Shown here: one piece after another, positions 37,491 through 47,293 of the stretch
Numbering within the stretch: the stretch's first letter is position 1
Layout of the letters: the number at the start of each line of letters is the position of its first letter
Assembly (NCBI RefSeq): GCF_900187015.1
Contig: NZ_LT906479.1
Coordinates: forward strand, 4,030,001 to 4,094,000
Direction: 5' to 3'
DNA from: Serratia ficaria
GTDB taxonomy: Bacteria > Pseudomonadota > Gammaproteobacteria > Enterobacterales > Enterobacteriaceae
DNA: 64,000 nucleotides
The notes under the pieces: model-generated
What the model was told of the DNA's origin: nothing
Databases searched by the model: none
What the model saw: the letters and a program-made list of their open reading frames with translations, nothing else
Translations under genes and position numbers: made by a program

Positions 37491-38846
37491 TTATACGAAG
37501 AACTTGGCCAGCACCAGCAGCGAAAGCGAAACGTTAATCGCGCCGCCGATGCGGGTCGCTATCTGGGCGAACGGCATCAGCGACATGCGGTTGCCGGCGG
37601 TGAGGATCGCCACGTCGCCGGTGCCGCCCTGCCCGCTCTGACAGCAGGAGACGATGGCGACGTCGATCGGGTGCATGCCGATTTTCTTGCCGACGAAGAA
37701 ACCGGTCGCCACCAGCGTGCAGACGGTGGTGACAATCACGATCAGGTTCTGAATGGTGAACGCGTCCACCAGCTCCTGCCATGGGGTGATGGCCACGCCG
37801 ACGGCGAACAGGATCGGGTAGGTCACCGCGGTGCGGAAGAACTTGTACACCACCTGGGAACCTTCCTGAATGCGCGGAGACACCCCGTGCGCCAGCTTCA
37901 CCGCCACGGCGGCGAACAGCATGCCCACCGGCGCCGGCAGCCCCACCAGGCGATGCAGCAGCATGCCGACCATATACAACAGGATGGCCAACAGCGCGCC
38001 GCAGGCGAGGGTGCTGACGTCCACCTTGCCGCTGGTTTTTTCCACCGCGGCCATATCGCTGTCGCCCTGCTTGCTCGGCATCAGGCTGCCCTCGCCGGTC
38101 AGGTGCGGATAGCGTTTACCCAGCTGGTTGAGCAAGCCGGCGATGACGATGGCGGTCAGGCTGCCCAGCATCACGATCGGCAGGATGCGCCCCAGCGCCA
38201 CGCCCTGCTCCATATGCAGGATCGCCGCATAGCCCATCGACAGCGGTATTGCGCCTTCCCCCACGCCGCCGGCCATGATCGGCAGGATCAGGAAGAAGAA
38301 GATTTGGAACGGCTCCAGCCCCAACGCCATGCCGACCGCCATCCCCGCCACCATGCCGGCGATCTCGCCGCACAGCATCGGCACGAAGATGCGCAGGAAG
38401 CCCTGGACCAACACCTGACGGTTCATGCTCATGATACTGCCGACGATGATGCAGCAGATATACAGGTACAGAATGTTGGTCGACTTGTAGAACCTGGTGG
38501 TCGATTCCACCACCACGTCCGGCAGCAGGCCGTAATGCACCAGCGCGGAAGGAATAAAGGTGGCGCAGATCGCCGCCGCGCCCATTTTACCGATCAGCGG
38601 CAGACGTTTGCCGAATTCGCCGCAGGCAAAACCGAAGAACGCCAGCGTGGCCACCATCACCACGATATCGCTGGGCAATTTCCCTTCGAGGCAGTCGAGT
38701 AAAATAAGTACGCCGGCCAGAATAAAGAACGGTAACGGAATAATCCCTACTTTATAATTGTCCAGTATGTGCCACCATTTTTCCCGCAGGGGAACTTCGG
38801 CGGCTTTGTCTTTGGCGACGAGGTAAGAATCATCTGTTGTGCTCAT
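37491..38846 (-). CDS. citS: Citrate/2-hydroxycarboxylate carrier, CitS (2HCT) family
   Basis: A 451-residue inner-membrane carrier with about 11 helices (Klebsiella CitS: 446). The two re-entrant-loop GG motifs are visible: MAGGVGEGAIPLS and CQSGQGGTGDVAIL. The FFGFACGEFGKRLP and YLYICCIIVGSIMSMNRQVLV helices match CitS. It carries citrate with Na+ or in exchange. The start at 38846 (MSTTDDSY) is chosen over 38918. It is divergent from the citAB-type two-component genes, which should control it. No oad or cit lyase genes are here. Confidence 0.88.
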   Translation of the reverse strand: MSTTDDSYLVAKDKAAEVPLREKWWHILDNYKVGIIPLPFFILAGVLILLDCLEGKLPSDIVVMVATLAFFGFACGEFGKRLPLIGKMGAAAICATFIPSALVHYGLLPDVVVESTTRFYKSTNILYLYICCIIVGSIMSMNRQVLVQGFLRIFVPMLCGEIAGMVAGMAVGMALGLEPFQIFFFLILPIMAGGVGEGAIPLSMGYAAILHMEQGVALGRILPIVMLGSLTAIVIAGLLNQLGKRYPHLTGEGSLMPSKQGDSDMAAVEKTSGKVDVSTLACGALLAILLYMVGMLLHRLVGLPAPVGMLFAAVAVKLAHGVSPRIQEGSQVVYKFFRTAVTYPILFAVGVAITPWQELVDAFTIQNLIVIVTTVCTLVATGFFVGKKIGMHPIDVAIVSCCQSGQGGTGDVAILTAGNRMSLMPFAQIATRIGGAINVSLSLLVLAKFFV

Positions 38847-39172
38847 AATCTGGCCTCTTATTAGTTTGTTCAGCCATAATAGAGAAACGCACGGATAAAC
38901 CGCTGTGATTTTGTTCAAAGTTAAAAAGGGTTTTTAATGGTGGTTATGGTTTTTATGGTGTTAATGGAAATTATGTAAAATACGGCGTGGCGTTAATGGT
39001 GTTAATAGCGTTTTTATTTTAAAGCTTATCAACTTTATCGCAGCAGCCCAATAGCCAGCCCGCTTAAATATAATCCCGTGTTGCCGATCACAAGTTGATC
39101 GGGCGCAATATTACACTAACCCGTTCTCATGGTAGGGTAAGCCCTCAGGATTTCTTCAGGTGAAGCTCGGCG
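38847..39172. other. citS-citA divergent control region with AT-rich repeats
   Basis: 326 bp without a gene. Between 38931 and 39010 short imperfect repeats of TTAATGG/TTTATGGTG/GTTAATGGTG recur at least five times in AT-rich DNA. These are candidate CitB-binding sites. A CRP-like site lies at 38904-38919. Confidence 0.55.
38904..38919. promoter_or_regulatory. CRP-like site upstream of citS
   Basis: TGTGATTTTGTTCAAA matches 9 of 10 half-site positions of TGTGA-N6-TCACA. It lies 58 bp before the citS ATG. Catabolite control is known for citS of Klebsiella. Confidence 0.5.
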
Positions 39173-40771
39173 ATGCGCATAAAACTCTCATTCCAAATCA
39201 AGCTGTTCTTGTGCCTGGTCGCCTTCTCCTGCCTGCTGCTGACCGCGATCGGCGCTTACACTTACTATCAGCTGGATGCCCAGCTGCACCGCGATCTCGG
39301 CGCCCGGGCGCAGGTGCAGGCGCGGGAAATCGCCCTGATCCCCTCGCTGGCCGCCGCGGTTGAAAAAAACGATGCCGGCCAGATCGCCGCCCTGATGAAA
39401 AAGATCCGCGCCAGCAGCGATGCCAGCTATATCGTCATTGGCGATAATCGCGCCAGACACCTTTATCATTCAGAATACGACGTGCGCCTCGGCTCGCCGA
39501 TGGTCGGCGGAGATAATAAAGACGTTCTGGAAGGCAAAAGCATTATTTCCATCCGCAAGGGCGGCATCGGCGTTTCATTACGCAGCAAGGCGCCGATCCT
39601 GGATGAAAATAATCAGGTTATCGGCATTGTTTCGGTCGGTTATCTGAAATCGCATATTGACAATTTAAACGCCAGAACCCTGACGCAAATTATCGGATCC
39701 ATTATTCTGTTGCTGGTGGCGCTGTTTATTTTCTCGTGGCTGCTGTCAAAAAACCTCAAGCGCCAGATGTTCTGGCTGGAGCCCAAGGAAATCGCCCTGC
39801 TGGTGCGGCAACAAAAGGCCCTGCTCGAAGCCATTTATGAAGGGGTGATCGCCGTCGACCCGCAGCTGCGCATCATCACCATCAACCATGCGGCGCGCGA
39901 GCTGCTCGACCTGCGGCAGCCCGCCAGCGGGCTGATGGGCCGAGAGATCGGCGAGGTGATCCAGGCGCAGCCGGACTTCTTCGGCACCGCTCAGCTGGGG
40001 CAGGACACCCACGATGAGGTGTGCCGTTTCAATCACGTGCGGGTGATCGCCAGCCGGGTGCGCATCATGCAGGAAGATGAGCTGCAGGGCTGGGTGATCA
40101 GCTTCCGCGATAAAAACGACATCAACACCCTGAGCAGCCAGCTCAGTCAGGTGAAACGTTACGCCGATACCCTGCGCATCATGCGCCATGAGCAGCTGAA
40201 CTGGACCGCGACGCTGGCCGGGCTGCTGCACATGCAGCGCTACGACGAGGCCATTCGCTACGTGGAAGCGCAGTCGGAAGGCGCGCAGGAGATCCTCGAT
40301 TTCATTTCGCAGCGCTTCGGCTCGGCCGCGCTGTGCGGGCTGCTGCTGGGCAAATATTCCAGCGCCAGGGAAAAAGGCGTAGAGCTGCGCTTCGATCCGG
40401 CTTGCCAGCTGCGGCAAATTCCGGCGGCGCTGAACGAAACCGAACTGATGTCGATCGTCGGCAACCTGTTGGACAATGCGGTAGACGCGACGCTGCGTTG
40501 CCCGGCGCCGCACCAGGCGGTGGAACTTTATATCAGTGACGGCAGCAACGAGCTGGTGATCGAGGTCGCGGACCGCGGCACCGGCATCGCGGAGGAAATT
40601 CGTGATACGCTGTTCGAACAGGGCATCACCACCAAAGACGATAAAAGCGATCACGGCATCGGCCTGCATCTGGTCGCCAGCCACGTGGCGCAAGCGCATG
40701 GCAGCATAGAAGTGTCGGACAACGAGCCGCACGGTGCGATATTTTCCCTGTTTATCCCTAAAACCCTATAG
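39173..40771 (+). CDS. citA: CitA/DpiB-type sensor histidine kinase
   Basis: A 532-residue kinase. TM1 is at residues 10-30. The periplasmic PAS sensor (residues about 35-170) includes SDASYIVIGDNRARHLYHS and FSIRKGGIG-like SIISIRKGGIG. TM2 (IIGSIILLLVALFIFSWLL) is near 175-195. A cytoplasmic PAS follows (LLEAIYEGVIAVDPQLRIITI). The phosphoacceptor His339 lies in RIMRHEQLNW. N-box NLLDNAVDA and G-boxes DRGTGIAEE, GIGLHL are intact. Citrate or another C4-C6 acid is the probable ligand. It precedes the response regulator by 17 bp. Confidence 0.88.
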   Translation: MRIKLSFQIKLFLCLVAFSCLLLTAIGAYTYYQLDAQLHRDLGARAQVQAREIALIPSLAAAVEKNDAGQIAALMKKIRASSDASYIVIGDNRARHLYHSEYDVRLGSPMVGGDNKDVLEGKSIISIRKGGIGVSLRSKAPILDENNQVIGIVSVGYLKSHIDNLNARTLTQIIGSIILLLVALFIFSWLLSKNLKRQMFWLEPKEIALLVRQQKALLEAIYEGVIAVDPQLRIITINHAARELLDLRQPASGLMGREIGEVIQAQPDFFGTAQLGQDTHDEVCRFNHVRVIASRVRIMQEDELQGWVISFRDKNDINTLSSQLSQVKRYADTLRIMRHEQLNWTATLAGLLHMQRYDEAIRYVEAQSEGAQEILDFISQRFGSAALCGLLLGKYSSAREKGVELRFDPACQLRQIPAALNETELMSIVGNLLDNAVDATLRCPAPHQAVELYISDGSNELVIEVADRGTGIAEEIRDTLFEQGITTKDDKSDHGIGLHLVASHVAQAHGSIEVSDNEPHGAIFSLFIPKTL

Positions 40772-40788
40772 TTTTGAGCACCCGAATA

Positions 40789-41475
40789 ATGTCACACGAA
40801 GCACTGGACGTTCTGATCGTGGAAGATGAGCCGCAGCTGGCCACGCTGCACGCGGAATTCATCGAGAAAAACTTCAACCTGCGGGTGGTGGCCTACGCCG
40901 CCACGCTGGCCGAAGCGCGGACGAAGGTCAACGCGCACCAGCCGCGTCTGATCCTGCTGGACAACTTTCTGCCGGACGGCCAGGGCATTGCGCTGATGGA
41001 AGAGCCGGCGGTGAAGAACCCGGCCTGTTCGGTGATCTTCATCACCGCCGCCAGCGACATGAATACCTGCAGCCAGGCGATCCGCAACGGCGCCTTCGAC
41101 TACATCATCAAACCGGTGTCCTACAAGCGGCTGCGCAATTCGCTCGAGCGTTTCATGCAGTTCGTGCAGACCCAGCGCACCTTCAAGGTCATCGACCAGA
41201 ACAGCGTCGATGCGCTGTATAACCTGCAGTCCAAGCAGTTCTCCAGCGAGCCGAGCGCCAAGGGTATCGAGACCAATACCCTGGAGCTGGTGCAGGCGCT
41301 GTTCGTCAATCGGCCGGAGGAGGCGCACGCGGTGGAGGAGGTGGTCGAACAGGTCGGCGTCAGCAAAACCACCGCCCGCCGTTACCTGGAATACTGCGTG
41401 GCGACGCAATTCGTCAAGGTGGAGATGCTGTACGGCAACATCGGCCATCCGCGGCGGCTGTATCGCAAAGCCTGA
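40789..41475 (+). CDS. citB: CitB/DpiA-type response regulator
   Basis: A 228-residue regulator with an N-terminal receiver: acidic pocket VEDE (residues 11-14), phosphoacceptor D58 in LILLDNFLPDG, and the conserved Lys in YIIKPVSYKRL. The C-terminal winged helix holds VGVSKTTARRYLEYC, the DpiA signature. A TTG at 40774 is in frame, but the ATG at 40789 fits the family length. It pairs with CitA and should bind the AT-rich citS-citA gap. Confidence 0.88.
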   Translation: MSHEALDVLIVEDEPQLATLHAEFIEKNFNLRVVAYAATLAEARTKVNAHQPRLILLDNFLPDGQGIALMEEPAVKNPACSVIFITAASDMNTCSQAIRNGAFDYIIKPVSYKRLRNSLERFMQFVQTQRTFKVIDQNSVDALYNLQSKQFSSEPSAKGIETNTLELVQALFVNRPEEAHAVEEVVEQVGVSKTTARRYLEYCVATQFVKVEMLYGNIGHPRRLYRKA

Positions 41476-41578
41476 GGCTGACATCTGGCTGTCACATTGG
41501 CCGGATAAAATGCCGTTGGCGATGTCCCCTCGATATCGGCACCTGTCGTTAAAACTGATGAAATACTGATGACTTTTG

Positions 41579-41600
41579 CCCGGCCTATGGTCGGGTTTTT
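41579..41600 (+). terminator. Terminator of citAB
   Basis: CCCGGCC-TAT-GGTCGGG makes a 7-bp stem with one G-T wobble and is followed by TTTTTT. It ends about 100 bp after citB. The remaining DNA to 41782 holds no gene. Confidence 0.82.
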
Positions 41601-41782
41601 TATTGCCGGCGATCCGCCCGGCGGGGGGGAATAATAGCGATGCGCAATCGCCGATATTTCCACTAAAAACCAGTCAATTACGGCAAATAATCAGCGGTGA
41701 TAATTGAACATCGGCCAAATTACCATAACCAATTAAAAACTTGATGTAAACCACTAATATCCGCATCGGCGGACATTGAGGG

Positions 41783-41810
41783 TTGTCTCAGATATTCACT
41801 GTGTTAGGGT
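41783..41810 (+). promoter_or_regulatory. proU (P2-like) promoter
   Basis: TTGTCT (41783-41788), a 16-bp spacer and TAGGGT (41805-41810). The unusual -10 TAGGGT and the spacer beginning CAGAT closely match the osmoregulated proU P2 promoter of E. coli. The surrounding AT-rich DNA (41640-41880) fits H-NS silencing. The start codon of proV is 72 bp downstream. Confidence 0.82.
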
Positions 41811-41881
41811 ATAGAGCACTATTATTTTCGATTAGGAAGTTTCATATCGTTTTAATTACACCAAAGGAAACAACAAATTGC

Positions 41882-43084
41882 ATGGCAATTAAACTCGAAG
41901 TGAAGAATCTGTATAAGATATTTGGCGAGCATCCGGAACGCGCTTTTAAACTGATAGACAAAGGTCTGACAAAAGATCAGCTGTTTGAAAAAACCGGATT
42001 ATCGCTTGGCGTAAAAGACGCCACTCTGGCCATTGAAGAAGGCGAGATTTTTGTCATCATGGGGCTCTCCGGTTCCGGAAAATCCACCCTGGTACGCCTT
42101 CTCAATCGTCTGATAGAACCCACCCGCGGCCAGGTGCTGATCGACGGCGAGGATATCTCGAAAATATCCGACACCGCGTTGCGCACCGTGCGGCGCAATA
42201 AGATCAGCATGGTATTCCAGTCATTCGCTCTGATGCCGCACATGAACGTGCTGAACAACACCGCTTTCGGCATGGAATTAGCCGGCATTGCGCCGCAGGA
42301 GCGCCAGGAAAAAGCCCTGGAGGCGCTGCGTCAGGTCGGCCTGGAGAATTATGCCCATTCTTATCCGGATGAATTGTCCGGCGGCATGCGTCAGCGCGTG
42401 GGATTAGCCCGGGCGATGGCCAATAATCCGGACATATTATTGATGGACGAAGCCTTCTCGGCGCTCGATCCATTAATCCGCACCGAAATGCAGGATGAAC
42501 TGGTTAAATTGCAGGCCCAGCATCAACGCACCATCGTCTTTATTTCCCACGATTTGGACGAGGCGATGCGCATTGGCGATCGCATTGCGATCATGCAGGG
42601 CGGCGAGGTGATCCAGGTCGGCACGCCGGACGAAATACTGAATAATCCGGCCAACGATTATGTGCGTACCTTCTTCCGCGGCGTGGATATCAGCCACGTA
42701 TTCAGCGCCAAGGATATCGCCCAGCGCCGTCCGGTCACGCTGATCCGCAAAACCCCCGGCTTTGGCCCCCGCTCCGCGCTGCAGCTGCTGCGCGATGAGG
42801 ACCGTGATTATGGTTATGTTATTGAACGCGGAAAGAAATTTATCGGCGTGGTGTCGATAGATTCGCTGAAGAAGGCGCTGTCCGCCAACCTGACGCTGGA
42901 CGACGCCCTGCTTGAGGCGCCCGCCCCGGTGCCGGCCGACATGCCGCTGAGCGAGCTGATTTCCCTGGTGGCTCAGGCGCCCTGCGCGGTGCCGGTAGTC
43001 TGCGAAGAACATAACTATCTCGGAATCATCTCCAAGGCCATGCTGCTGCAGGCCCTGGACAAGGAGGCACCTGCACATGAGTGA
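41882..43084 (+). CDS. proV: Glycine betaine/proline ABC transporter ATP-binding protein ProV
   Basis: A 400-residue ATPase, the same length as E. coli ProV. Walker A is GLSGSGKST, the ABC signature [14 protein letters not shown], Walker [13 protein letters not shown], and the H-loop FISHDLDEA. Two C-terminal CBS domains (residues about 280-400) sense ionic strength. The start at 41882 ([18 protein letters not shown]) is set by homology, not the longer frame from 41783, which covers the promoter. It overlaps proW by 8 bp. Confidence 0.97.
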   Translation: MAIKLEVKNLYKIFGEHPERAFKLIDKGLTKDQLFEKTGLSLGVKDATLAIEEGEIFVIMGLSGSGKSTLVRLLNRLIEPTRGQVLIDGEDISKISDTALRTVRRNKISMVFQSFALMPHMNVLNNTAFGMELAGIAPQERQEKALEALRQVGLENYAHSYPDELSGGMRQRVGLARAMANNPDILLMDEAFSALDPLIRTEMQDELVKLQAQHQRTIVFISHDLDEAMRIGDRIAIMQGGEVIQVGTPDEILNNPANDYVRTFFRGVDISHVFSAKDIAQRRPVTLIRKTPGFGPRSALQLLRDEDRDYGYVIERGKKFIGVVSIDSLKKALSANLTLDDALLEAPAPVPADMPLSELISLVAQAPCAVPVVCEEHNYLGIISKAMLLQALDKEAPAHE

Positions 43085-44186
43085 CACGACGCAAACACAA
43101 GATCCCTGGGCCACCGCGCCCGCCGATAGCGCTGCCGCTGCGCCCGCTCCCGACGCAGCAGCCAACGCCGGCGACGCCTGGTCCAGCGCGCCGCCGCCTG
43201 CCACCCATGACGCGGCCGCACAGGGCTCCGACTGGCTCAACAGCGCGCCGGCGCAGCCGGAACACTTCAGCCTGCTCGATCCGTTCCACAAAGCCTGGGT
43301 GCCGTTCGACTCCTGGGTGACGCAGGGCATCGACTGGCTGGTGTTGCACTTCCGCCCGCTGTTCCAGGGCATCCGCGTGCCGGTAGACTTTATCCTCAGC
43401 GGTTTTCAGCAATTGCTGCTGGGCATGCCGGCGCCGATCGCCATTCTGCTGTTCTCGCTGATCGCCTGGCAGGTAGCCAGCCTCGGCATGGGCGCCGCCA
43501 CGCTGGCGTCGTTGATCGCCATCGGCGCCATCGGCGCCTGGTCACAGGCGATGGTGACGCTGGCGCTGGTGTTGACCGCGCTGTTTTTCTGCATCGTCAT
43601 CGGGCTGCCGCTCGGCATCTGGCTGGCGCGCAGCAAGCACGCCGCCAAGGTGATCAGGCCGCTGCTCGACGCCATGCAGACCACCCCGGCCTTCGTCTAT
43701 CTGGTGCCGATCGTCATGCTGTTCGGCATCGGCAACGTGCCGGGCGTGGTGGTCACCATTATCTTTGCGCTGCCGCCGATCGTGCGTCTGACCATTCTGG
43801 GCATCAAACAGGTGCCGGAAGACCTGATCGAGGCCGCCGAATCCTTCGGCGCCAGCCCGCGTCAGCTGCTGTTCAAAGTGCAGCTGCCGCTGGCGATGCC
43901 GACCATTATGGCCGGCGTTAACCAAACGCTGATGCTGGCGCTGTCGATGGTGGTGATCGCCTCGATGATCGCCGTCGGCGGCCTGGGGCAGATGGTGCTG
44001 CGCGGCATTGGCCGGCTGGATATGGGCCTGGCCGCCGTCGGCGGCGTCGGTATCGTGATCCTGGCGATCATTCTCGACCGCCTTACCCAGTCGCTGGGGC
44101 GCGATCGCCGCAGCAAGGGCATCGGCCGCTGGTATGCCCACGGCCCGATCGGGCTGCTCACCCGCCCTTTCATCAAAAAGCCTTAA
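43077..44186 (+). CDS. proW: Glycine betaine/proline ABC transporter permease ProW
   Basis: A 369-residue permease. A long Ala/Pro-rich cytoplasmic N-terminus (residues 1-60) is followed by about seven helices. The EAA-type loop [24 protein letters not shown] contacts ProV. It imports glycine betaine and proline in hyperosmotic stress. The hairpin behind it (44195-44216) separates it from proX. Confidence 0.96.
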   Translation: MSDTTQTQDPWATAPADSAAAAPAPDAAANAGDAWSSAPPPATHDAAAQGSDWLNSAPAQPEHFSLLDPFHKAWVPFDSWVTQGIDWLVLHFRPLFQGIRVPVDFILSGFQQLLLGMPAPIAILLFSLIAWQVASLGMGAATLASLIAIGAIGAWSQAMVTLALVLTALFFCIVIGLPLGIWLARSKHAAKVIRPLLDAMQTTPAFVYLVPIVMLFGIGNVPGVVVTIIFALPPIVRLTILGIKQVPEDLIEAAESFGASPRQLLFKVQLPLAMPTIMAGVNQTLMLALSMVVIASMIAVGGLGQMVLRGIGRLDMGLAAVGGVGIVILAIILDRLTQSLGRDRRSKGIGRWYAHGPIGLLTRPFIKKP

Positions 44187-44194
44187 TCGCGCAG

Positions 44195-44216
44195 CCCCCG
44201 GCGGAACCGCCGGGGG
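44195..44216 (+). terminator. Strong hairpin between proW and proX
   Basis: CCCCCGGCGG-AA-CCGCCGGGGG is a perfect 10-bp inverted repeat with no T run, 9 bp after proW. It may shield proVW mRNA or lower the proX level, rather than terminate. Confidence 0.65.
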
Positions 44217-44249
44217 CGCCGATAGCCTGCTAGAACCGAAGGAAACATT

Positions 44250-45245
44250 ATGCGCTCGACAGGAATTTGGGCTTTAGCCCTGACTTCATTGCTAAGCACA
44301 CAAACGTTCGCCGCCGAGCTTCCCGGCAAGGGCGTCACCGTTAAACCGCTGCAAAGCACCCTCGCAGAAGAAAGTTTTCAGACTGAATTGGTCAACCGCG
44401 CGTTGGTAAAGCTGGGCTACAACGTCCAGCCCACCGATGAAGTGGATTACAATGTCGCCTATACCTCCATCGCTTCCGGCGACGCCACCTATATGGCGGT
44501 AAACTGGGATCCGCTGCAAACCGATATGTACAACAGCGCTGGCGGCGACAGCAAGTTTTATCGCCAGGGCGCCTATATCACCAATGCGGCGCAGGGGTAT
44601 TTGATCGATAAAAAAACCGCCGACAAATACCACATCAGCGACATTTCCCAGTTGAAAGATCCCAAGCTGGCGAAGCTGTTTGACGCTGACGGCGACGGCA
44701 AGGCCGACCTGGCCGGCTGTGAACCTGGCTGGGGATGCGGCAACCTGATCGCTACCCATATCGATGCCTATGGGTTGAGCAACACCGTTACCCAAAACCA
44801 AGGCAACTACTCGGCCATCATCGCTGACACTCTGGCCCGCTATAAACAGGGTAAACCGGTGCTGTACTTTACCTGGACGCCCTACTGGGTCAGCGACGTG
44901 CTGGTGCCCGGCCGCGACGTGGTCTGGCTGACCGTTCCGTTCTCCGCCAGCCCCGGCTCGCTGAAAGGCCAGGATACGGCGCTGCCGAACGGCAAAAACT
45001 ACGGTTTCGCCGTCAATAACGAACATATCGTCGCCAACAAGCCATGGGCTCAGGCCAATCCGGCCGCCGCAAAATTGTTCGCCATCATGAAATTGCCGTT
45101 GGCGGATGTGAGCGCGCAGAACTTGCGCATGCACCGCGGCGAGAACAGCGCGGAAGATATACAGCGCCATGTAGACGGCTGGATAAAGGCCCATCAGGCC
45201 ACTTTTGACGGCTGGGTAAACACCGCTGCTGCGGCAGCGAAATAA
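44250..45245 (+). CDS. proX: Glycine betaine-binding protein ProX, first of two copies, with the ligand His replaced
   Basis: A 331-residue periplasmic protein. The signal [21 protein letters not shown] is cut before AELPGKG. The aromatic cage is kept: W in [14 protein letters not shown], and YFTWTPYW. Residue 90 (mature 69) is Gln ([10 protein letters not shown]), where E. coli ProX and the second copy have His, which contacts the betaine carboxylate. Its role may therefore be a different ligand. It lies 63 bp after proW and 33 bp before the second copy. Confidence 0.9.
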   Translation: MRSTGIWALALTSLLSTQTFAAELPGKGVTVKPLQSTLAEESFQTELVNRALVKLGYNVQPTDEVDYNVAYTSIASGDATYMAVNWDPLQTDMYNSAGGDSKFYRQGAYITNAAQGYLIDKKTADKYHISDISQLKDPKLAKLFDADGDGKADLAGCEPGWGCGNLIATHIDAYGLSNTVTQNQGNYSAIIADTLARYKQGKPVLYFTWTPYWVSDVLVPGRDVVWLTVPFSASPGSLKGQDTALPNGKNYGFAVNNEHIVANKPWAQANPAAAKLFAIMKLPLADVSAQNLRMHRGENSAEDIQRHVDGWIKAHQATFDGWVNTAAAAAK

Positions 45246-45278
45246 CCCCGACTTCACAACATAAAAAGGTATTTCACT

Positions 45279-46280
45279 ATGCGTACCACCGGAATCTGGG
45301 CTCTCGCCCTTACGACACTGATTGGCTCACAGGTTGCTTCCGCGGCCGATTTGCCAGGAAAAGGCATCTCGGTACAACCGGTACAAAGCACCATTTCTGA
45401 AGAAACCTTCCAGACGCTGCTGGTCAGCAAGGCGCTGGAGAAGCTGGGTTACGACGTCAAGGCCCCGCGTGAAGTGGATTACAACGTCGCCTATACCTCC
45501 ATCGCCTCGGGCGACGCCACCTTTATCGCGGTTAACTGGGATCCGCTGCACGCCGACCAGTACAAAGCCGCCGGCGGCGACGCCAAATTCTATCGCGAAG
45601 GCGTGTACGTCAACGGCGCCGCGCAGGGCTACCTGATCGACAAGAAAACCGCCGACAAGTACCACATCACCAACGTTGAGCAATTGAAAGATCCCAAAAT
45701 CGCCAAGCTGTTCGACACCAACGGCGACGGCAAGGCCGATTTGACCGGCTGCACCCCGGGTTGGGGCTGCGAAGCGGTCATCAACCACCATATCGGCGCC
45801 TACGGCCTGGGTAAAAACGTTGAGCACAACCAGGGGAACTACGCGGCGATGATCGCCGACACCATCACCCGCTATAAAGAAGGCAAACCGGTGCTGTACT
45901 ATACCTGGACGCCGTACTGGGTGAGCGACGTGTTGGTGCCTGGCCGCGATGTGGTCTGGCTGCAGGTGCCGTTCTCATCCCTGCCGGGCGAGCAAAAGAA
46001 TGTCGACACCAAGCTGCCTAACGGCGCCAACTATGGTTTCCCGGTCAATACCATGCGCATCGCCGCCAACAAGCAGTGGGCCGAAGCCAATCCGGCGGCC
46101 GCCAAGCTGTTTGCCATCATGAAGCTGCCGATCGCCGACGTGAATGCGCAGAACCTGCGCATGCATGAAGGCCAGGCTTCGGAAGCGGATATCCAGAATC
46201 ACGTCAACGGCTGGATCAAAGCCCACCAGGCGACCTTCGACGGCTGGGTGAAAACCGCCGCCGACGCCGCGAAGAAGTAA
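45279..46280 (+). CDS. proX: Glycine betaine-binding protein ProX, second copy
   Basis: A 333-residue periplasmic binding protein. The signal [22 protein letters not shown] is followed by [20 protein letters not shown]. It has the aromatic cage and keeps the His in [23 protein letters not shown] matches E. coli ProX more closely than the first copy does. It is the last gene of proU, and a hairpin follows at 46288-46311. Confidence 0.95.
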   Translation: MRTTGIWALALTTLIGSQVASAADLPGKGISVQPVQSTISEETFQTLLVSKALEKLGYDVKAPREVDYNVAYTSIASGDATFIAVNWDPLHADQYKAAGGDAKFYREGVYVNGAAQGYLIDKKTADKYHITNVEQLKDPKIAKLFDTNGDGKADLTGCTPGWGCEAVINHHIGAYGLGKNVEHNQGNYAAMIADTITRYKEGKPVLYYTWTPYWVSDVLVPGRDVVWLQVPFSSLPGEQKNVDTKLPNGANYGFPVNTMRIAANKQWAEANPAAAKLFAIMKLPIADVNAQNLRMHEGQASEADIQNHVNGWIKAHQATFDGWVKTAADAAKK

Positions 46281-46287
46281 ACCGACC

Positions 46288-46311
46288 GGGGCGCAGCGCC
46301 TGCTGCGCCCC
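46288..46311. terminator. Hairpin after the proU operon
   Basis: GGGGCGCAG, 6-nt loop, CTGCGCCCC makes a perfect 9-bp stem between the convergent proX and LysR genes. It has no clear T run. Confidence 0.6.
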
Positions 46312-47190
46312 CTATTGCCCCCTCTCGATGCCGCTGAACTGTAAAAAGCGCTCGGCGGTTCTCGACAGCGTCTCCGGCCAGACGCAAAACACCTGGCGCC
46401 GCGGACCGTCTTCAATCGGAATCGACACCAGCGCGCTCAGCCGCTGCGCGGTCGACACCGGCACGATGCCCGCCGCCAATCCCCGCCGCACCAGATTCTC
46501 CAGCCATTCGATGTGATCGATTTCAAAACTGACGTGCCGTTTGATGCCCGCCGCCTGAAAAGCGCGGTCGGTTTGGCGCCGCGCGCCGGTGCCGCTGTAG
46601 AAATCCACCAGCGGCACGGCCGACAGCGCCTGCAGGTTCACCCGCTCGCGGCTGGCCAACGGGTGCTGCGGCGCCACCAGCGCCACCAGCGGCTCGTCGG
46701 TCAGTTGGCGATGCGAGACCGGCAGCAGGCCGATGTCGCCGGGCCAGATGCCGACAAACGCCATATCGCACTGCTGCTGGCGCACATCCTCCAGCAGCGC
46801 CTCGCTCATGCCGACGTACAGCCGGATATTCACCGCCGGGTAATGCCGGTGGAACTTGTCGAGTTTTTCGGTCAGATCAATCGCGTTTATGGTTGATATG
46901 GTGCCGATGGTCAGCGTGCCCGACACCGTGCCGCCGGCCGCGGTCACCTCCTCCACCAGCGCCTGCTGCGCCGCCAACAGGCGCTGGGCCGGGGGAATGA
47001 ACGCCTGCCCGGCGGGCGTCAGCCTGACCCGCCGCGAGGTGCGTTCGAACAGCGTGCAGCCCAGCGCCTCTTCCAGCTTGGCGATTTGGTGGCTGAGCGC
47101 CGACTGCACCGTATGGCAACGCTGCGCCGCCCGGGTAAAGCTCTGCTCTTCGGCCACCGCCAGCGCATAACGGATCTGTTTCAGGTTCAT
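46312..47190 (-). CDS. LysR family transcriptional regulator
   Basis: A 292-residue regulator beginning MNLKQIRYALAVAEEQSFTR. HTH: CHTVQSALSHQIAKLEEALG. It is divergent from ygaY at 47294 with 103 bp between, and is the likely regulator of this exporter. It lies between proX and ygaY; E. coli has no such gene at this site. Confidence 0.92.
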   Translation of the reverse strand: MNLKQIRYALAVAEEQSFTRAAQRCHTVQSALSHQIAKLEEALGCTLFERTSRRVRLTPAGQAFIPPAQRLLAAQQALVEEVTAAGGTVSGTLTIGTISTINAIDLTEKLDKFHRHYPAVNIRLYVGMSEALLEDVRQQQCDMAFVGIWPGDIGLLPVSHRQLTDEPLVALVAPQHPLASRERVNLQALSAVPLVDFYSGTGARRQTDRAFQAAGIKRHVSFEIDHIEWLENLVRRGLAAGIVPVSTAQRLSALVSIPIEDGPRRQVFCVWPETLSRTAERFLQFSGIERGQ

Positions 47191-47293
47191 GGAATTAATC
47201 GCGAAATGAGATTGATCAAATGAAAATTATACATTGGTTTAACGCCCGGCGTTGCCGGATACTTTGCATCACTTCTTTCCGTGATGAAAAACC

